A stretch of 64,000 bases of DNA, from positions 15,106,765 through 15,170,764 of the forward strand of contig OZ022243.1 in NCBI GenBank assembly GCA_963978895.1. The letters are read 5' to 3'. Below the pieces are notes generated by a model. The model saw only the letters and a program-made list of their open reading frames with translations, ran no database searches and was not told where the DNA came from. The DNA is from Erpobdella octoculata. Taxonomy: Eukaryota; Annelida; Clitellata; Hirudinida; Erpobdellidae. A program made the position numbers and the translations under genes. Shown here one piece after another: positions 35,200 to 49,439 of this stretch (within the stretch, counting starts at the first letter, position 1; each line of letters opens with the position of its first letter).

Positions 35200-35490
35200 A
35201 TCAAATTCATAAACTTTACAGCCATACAAAGCGTTCTCACCATTGATGTCTATGGTTTTCGCGCATTACAAGTTCTGGCTGAACTCAATGACAATGCAAC
35301 TTTAGCAAAAAGATCAGATGCAGAAAAATTACAACTTGAGCTCGATGGATATCTAGCAAGCACTATTATTTGTGAAGATTTAATAGCAAAGTATTTAGCA
35401 AATCCACTCTCCTATTGGGCAGATATTGTTATGACCTATCCCATACTGTAGCAGCTTGCTTCTTTGTATCTTGTAAACCTTAGGCTGGCT
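35200..35490 (+). pseudogene. hAT-B transposase C-terminal remnant
   Basis: The plus frame reads '..DNATLAKRSDAEKLQLELDG', then 'ANPLSYWADIVMTYPIL', a stop, and 'QLASLYLV'. The E...YL....D.L.YW......YP.L..LA..YL pattern is the hAT dimerisation domain. An in-frame stop (TAG at about 35449) and a missing N-terminus make it non-functional. Confidence 0.65.
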
Positions 35491-35642
35491 ATAGACCCAG
35501 CCCTCCCCCGGTGGAGGAGGGTGGTTATGTGGACTTTTTTTTAGAGGAGATTCAATAGTACATGAATCCACTTGTTTGCCTCAAATTTGGTGGTGGGTGT
35601 GGCGTTTACAAGTTCTTATAGTAGGTAAAATATTAGACACTA

Positions 35643-36449
<807 letters not shown>

Positions 36450-37130
36450 GCCATTAACATACAAACATTCATTTTTATATATATAGATAACTCAGTTCAA
36501 ATGTTAATTATGAACTTGAATTAATAGCTAAATAGTCTTAAGTCACTGTTACTTGAAAAAATTTTCAAAAAAATATTTTTTTATATTAAAACCTTTGAAA
36601 AATATAAAAAATAACTCGAAAAATCACAGAAAGTTAAAGACTCTTCTCCCCGTGGGTGGGATGATGCTGGTAATGAAAACCTTTTAAAGCTAGTACAGTA
36701 GTGGATGGATCCACTTGTATGATTTGATTTTGATGGTGTTTTTTGCGTTATCGTTATTTGAACTGTGAACATCTACATTAAATTTTTGGAATATAAACTA
36801 TAAGAAACTAAAAAAGATTTGACTTTGAAACTTTGTTCAGTGCTTTAGTTTTTTTGAAAAACTGATGTTTTATTCAAGGACATGAGTATATATGATTTAG
36901 AATTATGATATTTGCCAGTTGGCATTATTTGGACAAATTTTTGAAAAAAAAAAATAGTGGACAGGGGTGTGATTTATAATTTTATTGAGTTGAAATCACT
37001 ACTAATGATGGGTGATATTGAAACACTTTAGGAAAAAGAGTGATTTAAAGTTTTGTTTAGGGCATCTAAAATTTCACAATTTTGCGTTTTGAAACTTCTG
37101 ATTGCTAAGTGGTAAATTTACATATAAGCC
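36450..37130. other. AT-rich interior of hAT-B
   Basis: No coding potential or recognised repeat. Confidence 0.4.
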
Positions 37131-37446
37131 GAGAATTAAGCCGCCGCCGGCCACAAAAACAGTTAGCCGCCGCCGGCCGCAAAAATCTCGGCTCGCCGTA
37201 AATTAGGCCGCAAAACGTGCTAAGCCGGCCGTGAAACGGTTACTAAGGCGGCTGAGGGGTCTACAGTTGTCCCCGGGCGCAGGGCTGGAGGGGGCGCAAT
37301 ATCAGTGACCAAATTTTTTAAATAATTAAAAAAAAAATTTAAATTTGTTGAGGATCTTTTCAAAAGTTCACAAACTTTTTGAACAAGACGTTCATTTTGA
37401 CTATTCTTTGTTATTATCATAGATATATATATTATCATAGATATCT

Positions 37447-38853
37447 ATGGTTATTATATACCATACCAACTATGTTAATGAACTACTAATCAATCATCAA
37501 AAAGAAAAGTTGTTTGGAAAAGATGCAGCCTCAATTGAAGATGTTATCGTAAAGAGATTGGAATCTGACAACATCCCGTTACAAAATTGTAGATCTCAAT
37601 GCTATGACAATGCAGCTGTTATGTCGGGGCATTTATCTGGAGTTCAGCAAAGAATTTGCACAAAAAATAACAAGGCACTGTTTGTGAATTGTGACAATCA
37701 CAGTTTAAACTTGTCAGGGGTGCATGCTGGAAGTCAAGATCCAATTGTAGTTACTTTTTTTGGCAGCATTGAAAAAATTTATCAATTCTTTTCAAGATCA
37801 ACCCGTCGATGGGAAAAACTTAAAGAAGCAGTTACCATCACAGTCAAGCGTGAATCAGAAACACGATGGAATGCTAGAGCAGAATGTGTTAAATCAATCC
37901 ATGATGGACTTGATAATATAGTTAGTCTACTGGAAAAAATGTCTGAAGATACAACTGAAACACAAGAAACTAGAGGCGATGCTGTAATTCTGTTACAAAA
38001 TATTCTGAGTTTCAACTTCTTAGTTTTCCTTCCTTTCTGGCATGACATACTCAAAAAAATCGACCGTGTTCAGAAAAGACTTCAAGATCCAACAATGAAT
38101 TTTCACGAAGCGTCTTTGGATATTGAATCTCTGCACATGGATATTACAAGAATCCGTGAAGACATATGCCATGATTCAGTGCTAAATGCAAAGGAAAGAT
38201 GTGAGCTATGGGGTGTTGCTGTAGAAAGTAGAATCAGGCGACGGAGAAGGATGCCTGGAGAACTTGCCCGAGATGCAGGACTTTCGGCAGAAGAAGAAAT
38301 TGTTCGGATCATGAAGAGCATTTTAGATCGACTTCAACAGGAGATGACAACAAGGTTTACTCGTCTCAAAGATCTGAACTTCAAATTCGGATTCTTACTT
38401 GATGTAGACAAACTTTTGAATGACAAAGATCTTGACAGTCTCCGTCATCATTGTATTGAATTTGGAAATTTTTATGACTCGGATGTTGAAGGAATTGAGT
38501 TATTAAATGAAGTATGTGACTGCAGAATGCTCCTTGAGACCCGCCAGGATACTGCACCAAAGACTCCTACAGAACTCTTGTCGTTCATTGTTAGTTACGG
38601 AGAAGATGTTTTTCCAAATTTGCGTGTTGCTCTACAAATCCTTCTTACCATAGCTGTCTCGATTGCCAGCTGTGAGCGATCCTTCAGTAAATTAAAAATA
38701 ATTCTTTCCTACCTTCGAGCATCCATGGGACAAGATAGACTTAGCGATCTGGCCCTAATGAGTGTGGAGAGGGAAGTTCTTGAACAGATTGATTTTGATG
38801 ATATAATTAACCAGTTTGCTGCAGTAAAAGCAAGAAAAATAAATTTTGTTTAA
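37447..38853 (+). CDS. hAT transposase, N-terminally truncated open frame (ZMYM/TTF-type)
   Basis: A 468-codon open frame, the longest undamaged transposon frame in the window. It starts in the RNase-H-like core: 'YDNAAVMSGHLSGVQ' holds the second catalytic Asp region, and 'VNCDNHSLNL' and 'ETRWNARAECV' are the conserved C/H and RW motifs of this hAT group. It ends in the dimerisation domain ('ISIASCERSFSKLKII'-type block, here 'SIASCERSFSKLKIILSYLR'). The N-terminal zinc finger (TTF type) and first catalytic Asp block are missing because the element is internally deleted just before 37447, so this protein should be inactive by itself. It is near-identical to the - strand copy at 56223-54833, implying recent movement. 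Confidence 0.85.
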   Translation: MVIIYHTNYVNELLINHQKEKLFGKDAASIEDVIVKRLESDNIPLQNCRSQCYDNAAVMSGHLSGVQQRICTKNNKALFVNCDNHSLNLSGVHAGSQDPIVVTFFGSIEKIYQFFSRSTRRWEKLKEAVTITVKRESETRWNARAECVKSIHDGLDNIVSLLEKMSEDTTETQETRGDAVILLQNILSFNFLVFLPFWHDILKKIDRVQKRLQDPTMNFHEASLDIESLHMDITRIREDICHDSVLNAKERCELWGVAVESRIRRRRRMPGELARDAGLSAEEEIVRIMKSILDRLQQEMTTRFTRLKDLNFKFGFLLDVDKLLNDKDLDSLRHHCIEFGNFYDSDVEGIELLNEVCDCRMLLETRQDTAPKTPTELLSFIVSYGEDVFPNLRVALQILLTIAVSIASCERSFSKLKIILSYLRASMGQDRLSDLALMSVEREVLEQIDFDDIINQFAAVKARKINFV

Positions 38854-39790
38854 AACTCAGCTCAATATGCATATAGAAATTTAAATACCCTGAAATGCAT
38901 GTATATAGGCGCCAGAGACTGTAGTCTACATGCAAATACTGAGTACGACAGTTATTATATTTTATGTAGTTCGACAGATTTTATGTAGGGGGGCGCAGAT
39001 TTTGTGTTTTGTCCCCGGGCGCAGAAGACCCTAGGTACGCCACTGGGACAGCTACCTTCAAAATCGTCAAATCACTAGTGTTTCCAGAACCGCTTATTTT
39101 AAAGACATTTGAAAAACTTTTTCAAATATTGAGACAGCATTTTGCTTCACAAACTTCAATAATCTTTAAAAGACACTTGTTCCAACGTCGTGTTCAACAA
39201 AAAGATGCGAATTTGGAGCTACGTTAAGCGAACGACTTCGAGATCAACTGGTGAGCGGCCTCACCATTGAAGGCATCCAAAGACAACTACTTTCGGAAAC
39301 AGCGCTTACATTGGACGAGACGGTGAAAAAAGCACTTGCGGGAGAAGCTGCTTCAGTTCAGGTACGGGAACTACAGACCCAGTTCTCAGCTCCTCCGACC
39401 ACCTACAAGGTACACCACCAGAAAGAAACGGCAGTACAAAAGTTCAGTTCCTGCATCGGTTGTGGGGGTAGCCACAAGCGCAAGCAATGCAAGTTTAAAG
39501 ATGCAGAATGTCATGTTTGTCACAAAAAGGACATATTGGGAGGGTTTGCCGAAGCCAACCAAACAAAAGTGAAAAATTCAGTAAGAAAAAATCAATTGCT
39601 GCAAATCGACTAGACATACACACTGAATTCTCCATTCATGATATAAATCGACCAAAACAACAAAAGTTAAAAGTCATAGTCCATCTCAACGGTAAGCCTT
39701 GCACCATGGAAATTGACAGTGGATCATCATACTCTGTGATATCTCACCAAACCTTCAAGCAGCTATGGAATAACTCCGGTCCACTTATTT

Positions 39791-40095
39791 AGAGATTTTT
39801 CTAATGTTTGTCTCTCTTGCTCCCGTTTCCTTCTCCGCTTTCCAGTTCCCGTCGCATTCCCTTTCCCGCTCTATCTTTCGCTCTCAGTTGGCTTCCCGTT
39901 CCCATTTATGTATGTATATGTAAGTGTATATATATGTATATAGTTCCCGCTCACTCACCCGCTCCGCTCATTTTGTGACGGATTTCAATTTTTTTCACTA
40001 TATTTGATTTCCCTTGACTCTCAAGGTTGTGTGACAATTTCATTACGATCGGATGAATGGTGTAGCAATGCATAAAGGACATACATACATACAAA
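39791..40095 (-). mobile_element. Helitron-like repeat copy
   Basis: Same family: 'GAGATTTTTCTAATGTTTGT' and C/T-rich minisatellite, then 'CTCACCCGCTCCGCTCATTT', 'CATTACGATCGGATGAATGG' and 'GCATAAAGGACAT'. The hairpin end is missing where it meets the Gypsy protease fragment. Confidence 0.5.
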
Positions 40096-40114
40096 CATTC
40101 ATTTATATATATAC

Positions 40115-40910
40115 TAGCGGGGTTACCCGGCGTTGCTCGGGGTTTTCAGAGGTTTTTTATCATTTTTCTCTCTTGCTCCCGTTTCCTTCCCCGCTTGCTC
40201 TTCTTTTTCCGTTCCCGCTTGCTCTCCCGTTTCCGTTCCCGCTCGCGCTCATTTTTTCTTTTCCACTCTTTCATAAGTTAAGAAGAAGAAAAAGTTAAGT
40301 AGGTTTGGACTCCTTCTCCGATCCCCCGGCTCAGGGGGCAAAAAAACCTTCCGGGCCAAAAGTGCCTATACATGATCATTGCATAAGTTTTCGAAGCACT
40401 GTTTACCATTGCGTAACAAGCATTACTTGCTAATGGACTTCTTAATATTAAGAAGTCCCTGACTTGCTTCCCAGTTTTGCATAATGTGACCGATTGCGCG
40501 TTATTACAAATTACTAAGAGATAGGGTGGGAAAGCGACCGGAATCGGGAAAGTGACCGGAAGCGGGAAAGCGACCGGGAGTGGGAGAGCAAGCGGAAACG
40601 GGAAAGCAACCGGGAGCGGGAGAGAAAACGGGGAATTAAACGGGAGCTAGAGAAAAACGATAAGAAAACTCTAAAAACCACCGCTCACTCACCCGCTCCG
40701 CTCATTTTTTGACGGATTTCAATTTTTTTACTATATTTGATTCCCCATTTTGTGACGGATTTCAAATTTTTTTTCCTCTTAATTTGATTCCCCTTCACTC
40801 TCAAGGTTGTGTGAAATTTTCATTACCATCGGATGAATGGTGTAGCAATGCATAACTAACATACATACATATATACATACATACATACATACGTACATAC
40901 AAACATTCAT
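40115..40910 (-). mobile_element. Helitron-like repeat copy, composite
   Basis: Starts ACTAGCGGGGTTACCCGGCG (reverse of the hairpin-CTAG end). The minisatellite part is followed by about 250 bp of other sequence (40300-40530), an inverted minisatellite block (40530-40680), and the usual 'CGGATGAATGGTGTAGCAAT' end with TACA repeats. At least two family copies in opposite orientations appear to be joined. Confidence 0.45.
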
Positions 40911-40936
40911 TTTTATGTGTATATATATATATATAT

Positions 40937-41760
<824 letters not shown>

Positions 41761-41769
41761 ATTCATACA

Positions 41770-42078
41770 TAAATGAACGGGAACGGAAAGCCAACTGAGA
41801 GCGAACGATCGAGCGGGAAAGGGAAAGCGACCGAGAAGGGGAAAGCGACCGGGAGCGGGAAAGCGACCGGGAACGGGAAAGCGGAGAAGGAAACGGGAAC
41901 GAGAGAGACAAACATTAGAAAAACCTTTAAAAACCCCGGGTACCCCCGTTAGTATATATGTATATATATTCATAGTTCCTGCTCCGCTCATTTTGTGATG
42001 GATTTCAATTTTTTTTTCTATATTTGATTCCCCTTGAGTTTCAAGGTTGTGTAAACATTTCATTACGATCGGATGAAT
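41770..42078 (-). mobile_element. Helitron-like repeat, cut by the LINE at 42079
   Basis: Contains the GCGACCGGGAACGGGAAA minisatellite, 'CCCCGGGTACCCCCGTTAGTA' (about 41934-41954) and then a second partial copy up to 'CGATCGGATGAAT' (42078). The remainder ('GGTGTAGCAATGCATAAAGG') continues at 46021-46040 on the other side of the LINE. Confidence 0.55.
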
Positions 42079-42408
42079 TTTATTTATTTATTTATTTATT
42101 GGTACACGAACAGAGGGACCCAAAGGGCCACTAATACTGTTCGGACAGAACACAATAAAAACTAAAGAAAAACAAAACAAAATAAACCGTCTGATGTGAG
42201 GCGACGAGCCAGGCAAAAGTAAAACAGAAAAGTTGTGTTCAAAATATAAACTATATGACTATATAGGAATATTAACTAATACATAATAGATGGATTAGTA
42301 ACAACAAGGTAATCAGATAAATATTTGTATTTAGATCTAGGTACCAGATAGATACTAGTTTTTAAATGAGGATGTCACAGAAGGAGTAATAATAGAGCAA
42401 TCAGATAT

Positions 42409-45244
42409 CTATTTATATGTGAGAAAGTTTGATAGGTTGGCTTCCGCTACGAGACATTTAAACCTACTGAGAGTGGTTGAACTGACAATATCGCTAGGCA
42501 ATTGGTTCCATATATTAATAATACGATTAGTATAGAAAAATTTGGTAACATCAACTCTATTAAAGACAGATTTTAGCTTGAACTGGTGACCCCTAGTGGA
42601 ATGATACATAGAGAACTGAAAACTATGTTTTAAGTCGGAATCAATAAAACCGTTCAAAAAGCTGTAGCACAAACAAAGATCACTGATGAGTCTTCGGTGT
42701 TCAAGTGATGGGAGATTGAGAGTTTTGAGTCTCACCGCATACGGAAGGTTCTTGAGAGCCGGGATCGCCTTGGTAAATCTTTTTTGAATTCTTTCGATAT
42801 CGTCAATAAGATATCGGTGATGAGGATTCCACACCTGCGAGCAATACTCCAGAAGAGGTCGAACATATGTGCAAAAAGCTTGCTTAAGCAAATCTGGATC
42901 TTTAGATGTAAATGATTTAATGATGAGACGCGATCTCACAGACGCAACATGAACGATATTTGCCACGTGATATTTGAAATCAGGCTAGCATCCACAATTA
43001 CTCCTAGGTCTCTGATATGATCAACGTTCTTTAGTTGGTAAGAGTCAATGATGTAGATGGGAGATTTAAGTTTTGCACCTGCGGGACCAAAAATAGAGAG
43101 AACAAGACATTTTTCCAGTGCCAAGTTCAACTGCCAGTCTTTGCTCCATACCAGCAAGTGGTCAATTGCCTTCTGTAAGTTGTTGGCATTAGGCTGGACA
43201 GGTGCATACAGTTTGATGTCATCGGCAAATAGTTTGACTGAGATCGATCCCAACTCCACACTATCTGTAACATCATTTAATATAGATCAGGAACAGAGTT
43301 GGACCGAGAACACTGCCTTGCGGAACCCCGCTTGTAACAGCTCTTGGCTCAGACAGGCTATGGTCTATCTGAACCATCTGGCGGCGATCCTTTAAAAAGT
43401 CAGTGATCCATGCCAATAGATCTCCAGCTATTCCATAAGCTTCCAACTTTCTTTTTAATTTGAAATGAGAAATGGAATCAAAGGCTTTTTAAAAATCAAA
43501 ATAAATTATATCCGTGCGTCTGCGTTTCTCCATTGACAATGACCAGTCAGATACACATTCAAGTAGATTAGTACTGGTTGACCTTGACTGTAAAAATCCA
43601 TGTTGGTGTCGAGAGATGAGATTGTGTTCAATTAAATAGTGTTGCATGGTTTTATTAATTATTTTCTCCATAATGCGACAACAGGTACAAGTAAGAGAAA
43701 TGGGTCGGTAATTAGAAGGATTGCTGGTGGGACCTTTTTTATGGATGGGTTGAATAAATGCTGCTTTCCACTCTTTTGGTTGTATTTTAGATTTTAAAGA
43801 CGTGTGGAAAATATGACAAAGAGGCGTTGCTAGACTGGAAGCGCATTTCTTCAAAAGTAGGTTCGGAATGCCATCTGGACCAAGAGAACACGAGTTATTG
43901 AGAGATTTTAGCGTTTTCACAACGGTCGACGGCGTAAAAGAGACGTCCTCCAAGGAGCTCGGTGATCGAGGATCCAACATGGGATTAACGCCATTGTCGA
44001 ATGTAAACACGCTTGCAAAATAGTTATTGAAAATGTTGGCAATTTCGGTAGCGTCAGATGTAGAGTTGCCATTTCCCGAATCAATGCTACCAATTCGAGG
44101 ATGAGTAAATAGCTTACTGCTGACGTACCTGTAAAACGTTCCAATGTTACCCCCCAAGATAAGTTTTCTCTCATTGGTAACTTGAACTTCCTTGGCCAAT
44201 TTAGAACATTTCTTTGAAAACTCGACATAGCAAACCTTGTGTTTCAAAGCATCAGTAGCCTTCCATCTCTTCCAAAACCACAACTTGGCCTTGTAAATCA
44301 TTCTAAGAATTTTCGGAGTTTTTTTCTTTTTTTGACCTTGATCCTTTAATACACAGAGGAACAAAATATGTCATAGCCATGTCCAACTGTTGTTTAAAGA
44401 TCGACCAACAGCTTTCCACATCAAAGCAGTATTGAAAAACTTGATTCCAGTCGATGTCACTTAAATAGTAATTCATTTCCTCAAAACGTGCTCGTTTGAA
44501 ATCGTAGATATATTGATTAGACGCACCAGTAGTTGAGACGGAGTCGCTAGTCCGGAATACAATCAAATTGTGGTCGCTGGTAGCTATTGGGCAAACAACA
44601 TCTATTTTTGCAATAAACATGTGGTCAGTAGAAAGAATCAAGTCGAGAGTGCTCTCGCCACGAGTATGCGGGAACACAAATTGATGAAGTCCTAGATCGT
44701 TAAATAGATTCATGAATATCGTGTAGATTTTATTATTGGGATGAGAAAACTGTAACCAGTTGATGTCAGGTAGATTGAAATCTCCCATTAGGCATAGTGT
44801 GTGATTTGTTGAACAGATTATTTTTAAACACTCAATACTATCGATGGCATATTGATGAGCTTCCATGTCAAAACCTCCACTTCGGTAGTAGGCTATAATT
44901 CTACATGGAGTTGTATTCAGACGAATGTCAATGCAGACAACCTCAATATGCTTGAACTGATTTGGTATTTGGATGAGTTTAAAGACAACGTCCTCTCTAA
45001 TTATGAGAGCCACATCACCTCCTCTGGTTTCTCTGTCCCAGCGACATGCAGAATATCCTCTAGGTAAAAATAAACTGTCGGGATCATCTCTAGTAAGCCA
45101 GGTTTCAATAACACAAAAAATAAAAGGTTTATAATCTTCTAAAAATAGAGCAACTTCCGCAATCTTGTTATTTATACTTCTTAAGTTAGTTAAAGCCATG
45201 CGACTTCCAGGTTTAAATCCGAAAGGGCTGGCTACTTCCACCAT
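42409..45244 (-). pseudogene. LINE ORF2: AP endonuclease and reverse transcriptase
   Basis: ORF2 opens upstream of 45244, overlapping the end of ORF1. The endonuclease shows 'NLRSINNKIAEV', 'CVIETWL' (metal-binding Glu), 'LMGDFNLPDINW' and 'TSDHNLIVF' (SDH motif). A frame shift lies near 44340. The RT then has 'SNYRPISLTCTCCRIMEKII', 'QHGFLQSRSTSTNLLE', 'DIIYFDF' followed by a stop at 43489 (where FDFxKAFDS is expected), then 'FADDIKLYAP' (catalytic pair DD) in the third piece, 43259-42936, and 'CSQVWNPHHRYLIDDIERIQ' with the thumb and C-terminus to 42409. At least three lesions make this copy inactive, but it is young. Confidence 0.88.
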
Positions 45245-45944
45245 CAGTCAGCAGCTTTGGCACACCTTGCACGGACCCTTTCACTTTTTCGCGTCTTTCA
45301 CATCGTCGCAGGTAATTTTGATGGGCCTGTTCCTTAGTGAGATCGCGGTTAATAAAAACTCGCTTGGCGCCGTCATCCTTAGAAGCTCGAAGAAGCATAG
45401 AAGACTGTATCAGATCATCCACAGCCTCGGCACTAGAAAGAATCACACAAATGAGTGTCTTGGATTGGTTTGGGTTCTTATTCAATCGTCGTGTCCTCAG
45501 AATTTTTGGCTTCACCGTCAGGTGGTTTTCACAAAAATTTGAGATAGTAATGGAGTCAGAAACAGCATCATCCAACATCATTCCAGAAATAACAGCATTG
45601 TTGGATCTCTTCTTCCTTTCCTCCTTCTCCTGTTCATGCAGCACGAATGAGCGAGAAACTGCCTCTAGCAGAGTCGAGTCATTTTTCTGCAAGCTAGCAG
45701 CATCTGGGAGCTTATTTTCTAGCCCTTCGAGCCTTGACTCAATGGTATTCATTTTCGAAGCCAGTAATTCCATTTTCGAAGAAGCCTCCTTAGAAGACTC
45801 CTTTAGTATCTGAACCACGTTGTTAAGCACCATCTCAAAGTTCCTATTCATAGTATCCATCACCTTCATCATATTATCGTTGAGTTTATCCGTGATTTTT
45901 GTCAGTATTGCCTCAAGACTCTCGAGAGTGATTGATTTGGCCAT
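45213..45944 (-). CDS. LINE ORF1 protein (coiled-coil), intact
   Basis: A 243-residue open frame from ATG 45944 after a short leader. Residues 1-95 are rich in heptad-like Leu/Ile/Met with Lys/Glu ('LEAILTKITDKLNDNMMKVM', 'MELLASKMNTIESRLEGLEN'), a likely trimerising coiled coil. Residues about 115-225 ('NNAVISGMM', 'RTRRLNKNPNQSKTLICVIL', 'RVFINRDLTKEQAHQNYLRR') resemble the RRM/C-terminal nucleic-acid-binding part of LINE ORF1 proteins, including a 'NRDLT..Q' motif. It would bind LINE RNA. Its stop overlaps the start region of ORF2. Confidence 0.8.
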   Translation of the reverse strand: MAKSITLESLEAILTKITDKLNDNMMKVMDTMNRNFEMVLNNVVQILKESSKEASSKMELLASKMNTIESRLEGLENKLPDAASLQKNDSTLLEAVSRSFVLHEQEKEERKKRSNNAVISGMMLDDAVSDSITISNFCENHLTVKPKILRTRRLNKNPNQSKTLICVILSSAEAVDDLIQSSMLLRASKDDGAKRVFINRDLTKEQAHQNYLRRCERREKVKGSVQGVPKLLTDGGSSQPFRI

Positions 45945-46014
45945 ATTTAAACTGGGATACCCGCCGCAAAATCAACTCAAATTCGGGAAAAGGTCCTAAT
46001 TAAAGCAAATTATA

Positions 46015-47084
<1,070 letters not shown>

Positions 47085-47153
<69 letters not shown>
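47085..47153. repeat. (AT)n microsatellite
   Basis: About 70 bp of AT dinucleotides on the right of the inverted-repeat element. Confidence 0.95.
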
Positions 47154-47157
<4 letters not shown>

Positions 47158-47194
47158 GAATGTTTGTATATATGTATATATGTTTATATGTTAA

Positions 47195-47345
47195 TGTCCC
47201 TTATGCATTGCTACACCATTCATCCGATCGTAATGAAATTTTCACACAACCTTGAGAGTCAATGGGAGTCAAAAATAAAAAAATAAATTTGAAATCCGTC
47301 ACAAAATAAGCGGAGCGGAGCGGGTGAGCGAGCGGGAACTATATA
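47195..47345 (+). mobile_element. Helitron-like repeat, 5' part
   Basis: 'TCCCTTATGCATTGCTACAC' ... 'GAAATCCGTCACAAAATAAG' ... 'GGGTGAGCGAGCGGGAACTA'. Followed by (TATG/TGTG)n to 47425. Confidence 0.55.
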
Positions 47346-47428
47346 TATATGTATGTGCGTATGTATGTGTGTATGTATGTATGTGTATGTGCATGTATGT
47401 GTGTCTGTGTGTGTGTTTATGTATGTAC

Positions 47429-47745
47429 TAGCGGAGATACCCGGCGTTGCCCAGGTTTTTTAGAGGTTTTTCTAATGTTTGTCTCTTTCTCTCCCATTTC
47501 CTTTCCCACCTGCTTTCCCACTCCTGTTCGCTTTCCCGTTTTCGGTCGTTTTCCCGCTGCCGGTCGCTTTCCCGCTCCCGGTCGCTTTCCCGCTCCCGGT
47601 CGTTTTCCCGTTCCCGGTCGCTGTCCCGTTCCCGCTCACGTTTGCTCTCCCATTCCCGCTCACGCTTGCTTTTCCGTTCCCGCTCGCTGTCCGTTTCGGG
47701 TCGCTTTCCCGTTTCTATAATAGACAAACTAACCCACAAACATTC
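47429..47745 (-). mobile_element. Helitron-like repeat with 18-bp minisatellite
   Basis: Opens ACTAGCGGAGATACCCGGCG and closely matches 35643-35905, including 'TAATAGACAAACTAACCCAC' near the right end. The C/T-rich minisatellite makes false RSRS and FPLPVAFP frames. Confidence 0.6.
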
Positions 47746-47799
47746 ATATATATATATAGTCTTAGCAAATCTATTTTACGTTTTATAGGCTAACAGAAG

Positions 47800-48266
47800 T
47801 TATGAAAGAATGTAAAAGAGAAAATGAGCGTGAACGGGAACGGGAGAGCAACCGTGACCGGGAATGGGAGAGCAAGCATGACCGGGAACGGGAGAGCAAG
47901 CGTGAGCGGGAACGGGAAAGCGACCGGGAACGGGAAAGCGACCGGGAACGGGAAAGCGACCGGGAACGGGAAATCGACCGGGAACGGGAAAGCGACCGGG
48001 AACGGGAAAGCGACCGAGAACGGTAAAGCGACCGGGAACGCGGAAAGCGACTGGAATCGGGAGAGCAAGCTTGGAAGGAAACGCGAGCAAGAGAGAAAAT
48101 CGATAACAAAACTTCTGAGCGGGAAAGCGACCGGGAGCTGGAAAACGACCGAGAGCGGAAAAGCGACCGGGAACGCTACGAAAACGGGAAAGTGGAGAAG
48201 GGAACGGGAGCGAGAGAGACAAACATTAGAAAAACCTCTAAAAACCCCGGGTAACCCCGCTAGTAT
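47800..48266 (+). mobile_element. Helitron-like repeat, ends in hairpin and CTAG
   Basis: About 15 units of 'CGACCGGGAACGGGAAAG' are followed by 'AACCCCGGGTAACCCCG' and CTAG then T. The 3' end is the same as the copy at 12442-12771. Confidence 0.6.
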
Positions 48267-48283
48267 ATATATATAAAAGAACA

Positions 48284-49395
48284 TGTCCTGACTGACTGAC
48301 TGACTGAGTGACTGATAATCAACGCCGAGCTCAAACGCCTCATCCTAGGAACGTGAAATTTGGAACTTATATTACTTTTATAGCGTAAACATCCGCTAAG
48401 AAAGGATTTTTGAAAATTTTGCTCCTGAGGGGAAAAAACTGGAAAACAAACTTTTTTCTAAAACAATGTATATCTCGAAAACCAAAAATGAGGAGATTTT
48501 GAAATTTGGTATATAGATTTTTTTTGAAAAATAAAAAGATACGTGTTTCACCATTTTTTGAAAATTCGGTTTCCCGGACCTCAAATGTGGGTTGGAAAAT
48601 TGGGTTATTTGGTTTTTAAAGTAGCTTCTACTCAAAAACTGTTAATGCTACAAGAGTAAAAATTTGTATTTAGTTTCTACTCCAAAAATAATGAAATACG
48701 TGTTTTAGCATATTTTGAAAATTTGGTTTCCAGGACTTCAAATGTGGGGTGGAAAATATGGCTAATTGTCTTTTATAGTAACTGCTACTCAAAAACAGTA
48801 AATACCACAGATGTAAAAATTATTATTTAGTTTCTTTTCTGAAAATAAAGATATACGTGTTTCACCATTTTTTACAAATTTGGTTTCCCGGACCTCAAAT
48901 GTGGGTTGGAAAATTGGGTTATTTGGTTTTTAAAGTAGCTTCTACTCAAAAACTGTTAATGCTACATAAGTAAAAATTAGTATTTAGTTTCTACTCTAAA
49001 AATAATGATATAAGGGTTTCACAATTTTTTGAAAATTTGGTTTCCAGGACTTCAAATGTGGGGTGGAAAATAGGGTTATTTGGTTTTTAAAATAACTGCT
49101 ACTCAACAACTGTAATTGCCACAGATGTAAAAATTAATACTTAGTATCTACTCAAAAAAAAAAGATATACGTGTTTCATCATTTTTTGGGTTATTTGGTT
49201 TTTAAAGTAGCTGCTACTCAAAAACTGTTAATGCTACAGAAGTAAAAATTAGTATTTAGTTTCTACTCCAAAAATAATGAAATACGTGTTTTTGCATTTT
49301 TTGAAAATTTGGTTTCCAGGACCTCAAATGTAAGGTGGAAAATAGAGTTATTTGATTTTAAAGATTACTGCTACTCAAAAACTGTAAGTGGTAAT
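48284..49395 (+). mobile_element. 'CCTGACTGACTGAC' repeat, copy 1, with 157-bp internal satellite
   Basis: Begins TGTCCTGACTGACTGACTGA next to (AT)n, then 'AACGCCGAGCTCAAACGCC'. From about 48540 it consists of tandem units of 157 bp, each with 'TTTGGTTTCC(A/C)GGAC(T/C)TCAAATGT'. The anchor GGTTTCC is at about 48568, 48725, 48882 and 49039, exactly 157 bp apart. The copy ends in (AT)n at about 49395. Confidence 0.7.
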
Positions 49396-49439
49396 ATATA
49401 TATATATATATATATATCAATCTATATATATATATAAAA

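Larger units (their letters stand above)
42079..46014 (-). mobile_element. Near full-length APE-type LINE (CR1/jockey-like), 3.9 kb
   Basis: Flanked by ATGAAT on both sides (42073-42078 and 46015-46020), which interrupts a Helitron-like repeat exactly. Minus-strand order: about 70-bp leader, ORF1 (45944-45213), overlapping ORF2 (endonuclease, then RT), 3' UTR and an AAAT/ATAA tail (42079-42103 on plus as TTTATTTATTTATT). The element is nearly complete but ORF2 has a stop and frameshifts. Confidence 0.85.

Noticed and set aside
45337..45813. Plus-strand 158-codon frame
   Set aside because: Antisense shadow of LINE ORF1.
47428..48284. Arg/Ser-rich and Pro/Phe-rich frames over 47.4-48.3 kb (and 12.4-12.8, 35.7, 41.8 kb)
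   Set aside because: They are produced by a GC-rich 18-bp minisatellite in Helitron-like repeats and occur on both strands.
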